Assembly: GCA_037951105.1 (NCBI GenBank)
Contig: JBAMJV010003362.1
Coordinates: forward strand, 62,001-126,000
Source of the DNA: Echinarachnius parma
Taxonomy: Eukaryota > Echinodermata > Echinoidea > Clypeasteroida > Echinarachniidae
Reading direction: 5' to 3'
Length of the DNA: 64,000 bases
Shown: piece after piece, positions 58,515 to 64,000 of the stretch
How positions within the stretch are numbered: the stretch's first letter is position 1
How the letters are laid out: each line of letters begins with the position of its first letter
Translations under genes and position numbers: made by a program
Notes under the pieces: model-generated
The model's input: only the letters and a program-made list of their open reading frames with translations
Told to the model about the DNA's origin: nothing
Database searches by the model: none

Positions 58515-58846
58515 AATGGTTTCTAGGACCTTCTAGGAACACAACCTATGTGGCCTACCCCGCCAATAAGCTACTGGAAGTTCACAGGACGGGTTTTAAG
58601 AAAAACAACCCTAATGCAGCTAAATTATGTGCATCAGCCTTAGGGGTCATGAAGACACAATCACACATTTTGCGCAATTACACCACAACGCATGGTGATA
58701 CAAGATTGTTGTTTCAAGGAGGTCCTCCTTGGAGTCCTGCGCATCAAATGGTTGAGCATATTTCATCTCCGGTTATTGTGTCACACGTCGTTACACAATG
58801 CTGTGTCATAAACGGACGTGACATTTCATATACAGCGCTTATGAAT
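58515..58846 (+). other. Unassigned segment sharing its start with 61728-61795
   Basis: TTCTAGGACCTTCTAGGAAC followed by ACAACCTA.GT and AAGCTACTGGAAGTTCAC recurs at 61728-61795 with substitutions. An open frame from 58550 (NKLLEVHRTGFKKNNPN, then SHVVTQCCVINGRD) looks protein-like but I do not recognise it; past 58846 it runs into the next repeat and is meaningless. Possibly a fragment of the same transposon gene as at 61.7-63.5 kb. Confidence 0.4.
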
Positions 58847-61190
58847 ACAAGAGCCCCAGGGGGGCACGACGCTCACCTGAGGTCAATCAATTCACATCTG
58901 GCGCATGTTCTCTCTGCATATACATTGTATGTATAAGGAGAAAAAGATCTTTGAATTTTATACATTTTTTATCCTTGGGGGCCCTCCAATTAGACTCCAC
59001 TAGAAGCCAAATAGTAACATTTAAACAACTTGGGAACCCCTACCACTAAGAATGATTTCAACAAAGTTTGGTTGACATATAATTATTCAATTGGAAGAAA
59101 AAGACAAAAATGTTAATTTCTCTTGGAAGTCCCCCCCCCCCCCTCCCAACATATTACCCCCACAGAACCCCTCAGGGGCCATCGAAAGAAATGTCATGAA
59201 CTTTCATTCTTTTTCAAAAGAGGCATCTATAAACCAAATATCAGGTCTTTAATACTTCTGTATCTTGAAAAGAAGGATGTTTAAAAATGTACATATTTTT
59301 ACACTAGGTGCCCTCCCCTAGGGCCCCCTTGGCAGTCACATCCATCATTTTAGCAACTTTTGTTCCTCTACCCCTAAGGATGTCAAGTTTGGTTAGAATC
59401 CAATCATTGGTTCTTGAGAAGAAGATGAAAATGCATATTTCCTATGGTAGGGCCTCAAAAATATTGTTACCCCACAGGTCCCTTATGGTGCCACCCACAA
59501 AAATCTTGTGAACAATTTTCATTCTTCATCAATAGAGGCATCTAAATGTGAAATATCAGGTCTGTCATACTTTTAGATCTTGAGAAGAAGATTTTTAAAA
59601 TTTACATATTTTTTACACTCAGTCCCCTCCCCCAGGGCCCCCTGGGGGCTACGCCCACCATTATAGCACATTTTGTTCCTCTACCCCTAAGGATGATTCC
59701 TGTCAAGTTTGGTTGGAATCCAATCATTGGTTCTTGAGAAGAAGATGAAAATGCATATTTCCTATGGTAGGGCCCCCCAAAAAATGTTACCCCCACAGGG
59801 CCCTTATGGGGCCACCCAAAAACATCTTGTGAACAACTTTCATTCTTCATCAATAGAGGCATCTACATATGAAATATCAGGTCTGTCATACTTCTGGATC
59901 TTGAGAAGAAGATGTTTAAAATTTACATATTTTTTACACTTGGTGCCCTCCTCCAGGGCCCCCCTGGGGGCCACGCCCACCATTTTAGCAACTTTGGTTC
60001 CTCTACCCCTAAAGATGATTCCTGCCATGTTTGATTGGAATCTAATCATTGATTCTGGAGAAGAAGATGAAAATGTATATTTCCTATGGTAGGACCCCCC
60101 AAAAAACTGTTACGCCCACAGGACCCTTATGGGGCCACCCACAAAAATCTTGTGAACAACTTTCATTCTTCATCAATAGAGGCATCTAAATATGAAATAT
60201 CAGGTCTGTCATACTTCTGGATCTTGAGAAGAAGATATTTAAAATTAACATATTTTTTACACTTGGTGCCCTCTCCCAGGGCCCCCCTGAGGGCCACGCC
60301 CACCATTTTAGCAACTTCGATTCCTCTACCCCTAAGGATGATTCCTGCCATGTTTGGTTGGAATCTAATCATTGGTTCTGGAGAAGAAGATGAAAATGTA
60401 TATTTCCTATGGTAGGGCCCAAAAAAAACTGTTACGCCCACAGGGCCCTTGTGGGGCCACCCACAAAAATCTTGTGAACAACTTTCATCCTTCATCAATA
60501 GAGGCATCTACATATGAAATATCAGGTCTGTCATACTTCTGGATCTTGAGAAGAAGATGTTTAAAATTTACATATTTTTTACACTTGGTGCCCTCCTCCA
60601 GGGCCCCCCTGGGGGCCACGCCCACCATTTTAGCAACTTTGGTTCCTCTACCCCTAAAGATGATTCCTGCCATGTTTGGTTGGAATCTAATCATTGATTC
60701 TGGAGAAGAAGATGAAAATGTATATTTCCTATGGTAGGGCCCCCAAAAAAACTGTTACGCCCACAGGGCCCTTATGGGACCACCCACAAAAATCTTGTGA
60801 ACAACTTTCATTCTTCATCAATAGAGGCATCTAAATATGAAATATCAGGTCTGTCATACTTCTGGATCTTGAGAAGAAGATGTTTAAAATTTACATATTT
60901 TTTACATTTGGTGCCCTCCCCCAGGGCCCCCCTGGGGGCCACGCCCACCATTTTAGCAACTTTGGTTCCTCTACCCCTAAATATGATTCCTGCCAAGTTT
61001 GGTTGGAATCCGATCATTGGTTCTGGAGAAGAAGATGAAAATGTAAAAAGTTTACGGACGACGGACGACGCACGACGGACGACGCACGACGCACGACGCA
61101 CGACGGACGACGGACGACGGACGACGGACGACGGACGACGGACAAAAAGCGATCACAATAGCTCACTTGAGCCTTTGGCTCAGGTGAGCT
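58847..61190 (+). mobile_element. Element with 322-bp internal tandem repeat, ACGACGG run and terminal hairpin
   Basis: Begins ACAAGAGCCCCAGGGGGGCA then CGCTCACCTGAGG and ends with the imperfect hairpin AGCTCACTTGAGCC-TTT-GGCTCAGGTGAGCT at 61160-61190. Inside are six clear units (starts near 59308, 59622, 59943, 60266, 60588, 60911; spacing 314-323) plus a degenerate first one. Because 322 is not a multiple of three, the long open frames here are not genes. The combination resembles short non-autonomous elements with a core minisatellite described in molluscs and other invertebrates (Helentron-like HINE/pearl elements); that assignment is from memory. Confidence 0.6.
61050..61142. repeat. (ACGACGG/ACGACGC)n minisatellite
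   Basis: About 12 heptamer-like units of GGACGACGG / GCACGACGC within the element at 58847-61190. Confidence 0.9.
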
Positions 61191-61491
61191 AAAAAGGCAA
61201 CTAAATGCTTAATAATGACAAATAAGTTATATTAAGATCTTTACAAACTTGATTTGCATTTAAAATGACTATGAAGATCATTATACAATGACACCAACTA
61301 TCTAAATTAATAAACAATACAAAACATAAGCAATACCAAACAAAGAAATACATAAGAATTTGAGCTGTTAATGTCATGATTGGTTTATATGTGTTTAATT
61401 TCGATAAAATGATACGAAATCCATTCAAAATATCATGTATTAATATTTCACCCCTTAAATTTGATACAGGAGAAGTTGTGTGTGTGTGTGC

Positions 61492-61522
<31 letters not shown>

Positions 61523-61727
61523 GTGGCACAAGACCAACCCTAGCTCATTGATTTATGGACAAACATAATCATTATCGAGGATTACCCACACAATATGGAC
61601 AAGATGTGTCTGAAGGCTTAATACATGACAAGTTTAAAAGAGAGTCCCTCACTATTCTTAAAAGAGTTACATTGTGAAGTTTGCAAGGGGATATTGTTGT
61701 TATTGAATTGCCCCAGAAATGGCTTCT
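61191..61727. other. No gene; G-rich tract
   Basis: AT-rich sequence with a (GT)n run and a G16 tract at about 61477-61523. No coding motif. Confidence 0.4.
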
Positions 61728-63520
61728 GTCTTCTAGGACCTTCTAAGAACACAACCTAGGTAGACAACTTCGCGGATTAGCTGATGGAAGTCCACATAAA
61801 GCGGAAACTAAAACTAGTCACTGCAGCCTTCTCCACAGAGTTGAAGTATATGCTTCACCTCCACTCATCAGTTTATCCATCATGAATATAAGTCATGTCG
61901 TCGGTGGACAAAGAGCTGTAGCCAAGGTCACGGTAGCAGTGGAAACCAAACCGTTCACAGCAACAACGCAATACTTCATCAACTTATCAAATGGACAGTC
62001 TCCTGAACCTATACAACCTCACCAACGTGAACAAAGTGTCAGAATGCATTTTAATACAGGGTATTGTTCCAGTAAGCCGAAGAGGGCACGAATCATGAAG
62101 CCCAAGAACTTCCACACACAAAACAAGAATCTTATGAAGAAAAAAGGAAAAGGGCTAATAGCAATAAAGCTACTGCACTTCTGCGTATGACACTGATTAT
62201 TGATATACTATAGTGGTGGACCTCTTGAAATTGATGACTTCAAAGGAAAGCATGAGTGCAGCGATATATTCCTCCATCTCTGTTCAAGGAATCTGGCTGT
62301 ATTTCACAACAGTGAAATATTTGAAATAATTGACAAATGTTACGAAAATCTGTTGCTGACTTCAGAAACATGGAACTGCCTTCTTCAAGCAGAAACAGTT
62401 CTTGTGACACCCTTTGACACCTTTACATGTTATTGCTGTTCCGGCTTGCTGTGTAGATGACACTAGAACTGCTTTGTCATCATTCAGGGATCATCCGAAC
62501 CCTGTACATGAAGGAATGTTTGGCTTGACAATGTGCACATTATCCTCGATGGCATAAGCAACACGTTTGAGGTGCAGGAGAAACGTCCTCTGTAGGAGAC
62601 AGTAGCTACATGTACAATAGTTGTACAACTCGGTGTTCAGTAACTCCTATAAGCTCTTAATTTTCCGAGATTGGAATCTTTAAACTGGTCAGCGTCACAT
62701 GGTGAGGTATCGTGCTTGAGTGATACTGTCATCTGTTATTGCATCGGCCTGGTTTTTGCCAAATCTTGCACTGCCAGTATATTCAAATTCTAGGCTGCCC
62801 TCACTCCTCACCCACAGCTCTGAGAGATCGGTGAGATGTATAAAATTATGATGTTTATGATGTCAGTGACATTGGTATGAACAATTATTCTGACGACTCC
62901 GTCATTTTGGACACTGCATGTATAGTGTTCTGAGTATGACCCTTGTATCAGCCTTCTGTTGCGTAGATTCAAGGGCTAGAGCTTCCATAATATACCTCAC
63001 TGAGAGAATAACACTTGTTTGTTCCTTCTTTAAATCCACCACCAAGGTACAGAAAGGTTTGGCCTAGAGAAGGTTCAAGTTGTCCATTCACCATTCACAG
63101 AGGAAGCTCAGAAGGAGTGTTTTGTTAGCTAATACCCTGAAACCTCAGGGAGCTGTGCATTTGGATTTGGATAGGGAATACCTCTGTTCCTGCTCAGCAG
63201 ACTTCAGACTGGTCCCACTGTATCAGTCACAACAAGTGTATGATCTAATTCAGCAGCCGATTTGTGTACCACACATTAATTGCTTCAAATGTTTTAACTA
63301 TATGTAATGACGTGCCATATGTTGCACATTGCATCAACCACAACTGCTGTTTTTCTGTTATCCTTGACCTTGACTACAACCTCTTTATCCCTGATGACAC
63401 TATTCTGACCAGATGTATGGTGTGGGCTGGATAAATGGAGGTGCAGCATAATGCTTTTGTGTGGACACTTTTCAATGTCCGCTTCCTGTGCCATGTGGAC
63501 TTCCAGCTGCTATATAGTAC
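61728..63520 (-). pseudogene. Degraded transposon-associated protein region
   Basis: In minus orientation 63494-63294 reads GQNSVIRDKEVVVKVKDNRK; about 62960-62780 reads STQQKADTRVILRTLYMQCP, then in other frames VVRIIVHTNVTDI and SELWVRSEG. The ADTR...H/R and (D/N)-T-DV spacing matches a protein family I recall as frequent in transposon-rich marine genomes (ADTRMILH ... DTDV ... LW). The plus-strand frame at 61882-62190 is unassigned. GAAGTCCACAT appears in inverse at both ends (61786 and 63497), hinting at a foldback structure. Multiple stops and shifts; not functional. Confidence 0.4.
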
Positions 63521-64000
63521 TTTTCAAATGTTGACGTTTCTGGCGGCTATACAATAAAATAACTGGGATGTTTAATAATGTATTATCAAAAAGTACACAC
63601 ATGAGGGTTTTTGTTAAGAACATATTTTCAATCGGGTGACGATATGACTACTTAAATTGAGAGTGCTAACGTAGGTAACGCTTACAATTTATCACTGGGT
63701 TTAAATATCTCAAAAATCTCATGATTGCGAAAAAGTAATAGAATAAGTCCTGACATATGCAGCAACTTTCAATATTAAAATCAATTAATTTGTATCAATA
63801 CTTAATTTAAAGATTTGAACCGCTCCAAAAAGCGATAAGGGATTTTTTTTATTTAAGTGGTTAAAAATGACGTGTTTTATTTTTCATGAAGATAAAATAT
63901 AAATGCAATGATCACAGATACTTATTTTTGGCCTAGTTCCATCACTGTTGTTATTGACACATAATATATGGTGGGAAAATAATGTTTTCCCGCGCACTGT
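63521..64000. other. No feature recognised
   Basis: AT-rich sequence running to the end of the window with no motif or repeat that I could match inside it. Confidence 0.4.

Noticed and set aside
59709-61192. Overlapping open frames of 110-150 codons
   Set aside because: They are translations of a 322-bp repeat whose period is not a multiple of three, so the frame changes from unit to unit.

Overview
This is a 64-kb piece of an animal nuclear genome, most likely a marine invertebrate. The signs are spliced exons with GT-AG borders, several clades of non-LTR retrotransposon, many short inverted-repeat transposons, long (CA)n/(GT)n and (ATC)n microsatellites, and an absence of bacterial-style gene packing. 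I cannot fix the phylum. The element at 58.8-61.2 kb, with a GCTCACCTGAG-type start, an internal 322-bp tandem repeat, an ACGACGG run and a terminal hairpin, looks like a repeat I remember from molluscs and other lophotrochozoans; a basal deuterostome is also possible.

The recognisable host genes are two minus-strand members of the dispanin/CD225 family (relatives of IFITM and proline-rich transmembrane proteins). Gene 1 has three readable exons: proline-rich exon A (10379-10668), exon B with the first CD225 membrane segment (5474-5623) and exon C with the loop, second membrane segment and stop (4814-4957). The A-B and B-C junctions are phase 0. A short 5' exon carrying the start codon is expected upstream and was not found. 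Gene 2 repeats the plan with exon A2 (34530-34900) and exon B2 (30016-30147), followed by a partial exon B3 and four exon C copies between 25.7 and 29.1 kb. All four C copies are damaged, and one is split by two nested transposons.

Layout: 0-4.6 kb is dispersed repeats and MITEs. 4.7-10.7 kb is dispanin gene 1, with a palindromic MITE, a (CA)n tract and a Tx1/L1-like LINE remnant in its long intron. 11-13.8 kb is microsatellite and unassigned sequence. 13.8-17.7 kb holds an L2/CR1-like LINE remnant and a 2.6-kb long-inverted-repeat element. 18.7-22.4 kb is MITEs and a recent local duplication interrupted by an LTR-like insertion. 23-25.4 kb is a degenerate tandem repeat and a 1.7-kb palindrome. 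25.7-34.9 kb is dispanin gene 2, invaded by a 2.37-kb Ginger-like element (CCGG target duplication), a Harbinger-like MITE and an RTE-clade LINE that itself carries a 682-bp DNA element. 35.9-36.5 kb is a TA-flanked MITE.

From 36.9 to 56.5 kb lies a CR1-group LINE whose 5' end continues into a head-to-tail array with a 2.21-kb period. Every array unit except the one joined to the LINE body carries the same 530-bp mariner-type MITE at the same site, so the array grew from a unit that had already been hit. 56.5-58.5 kb is a repeat pair with several perfect RFX X-box palindromes. 58.8-61.2 kb is the 322-bp-period element. 61.7-63.5 kb is a degraded transposon-type coding region. Apart from the dispanin exons I see no intact host gene, and no convincing tRNA, rRNA or CRISPR.
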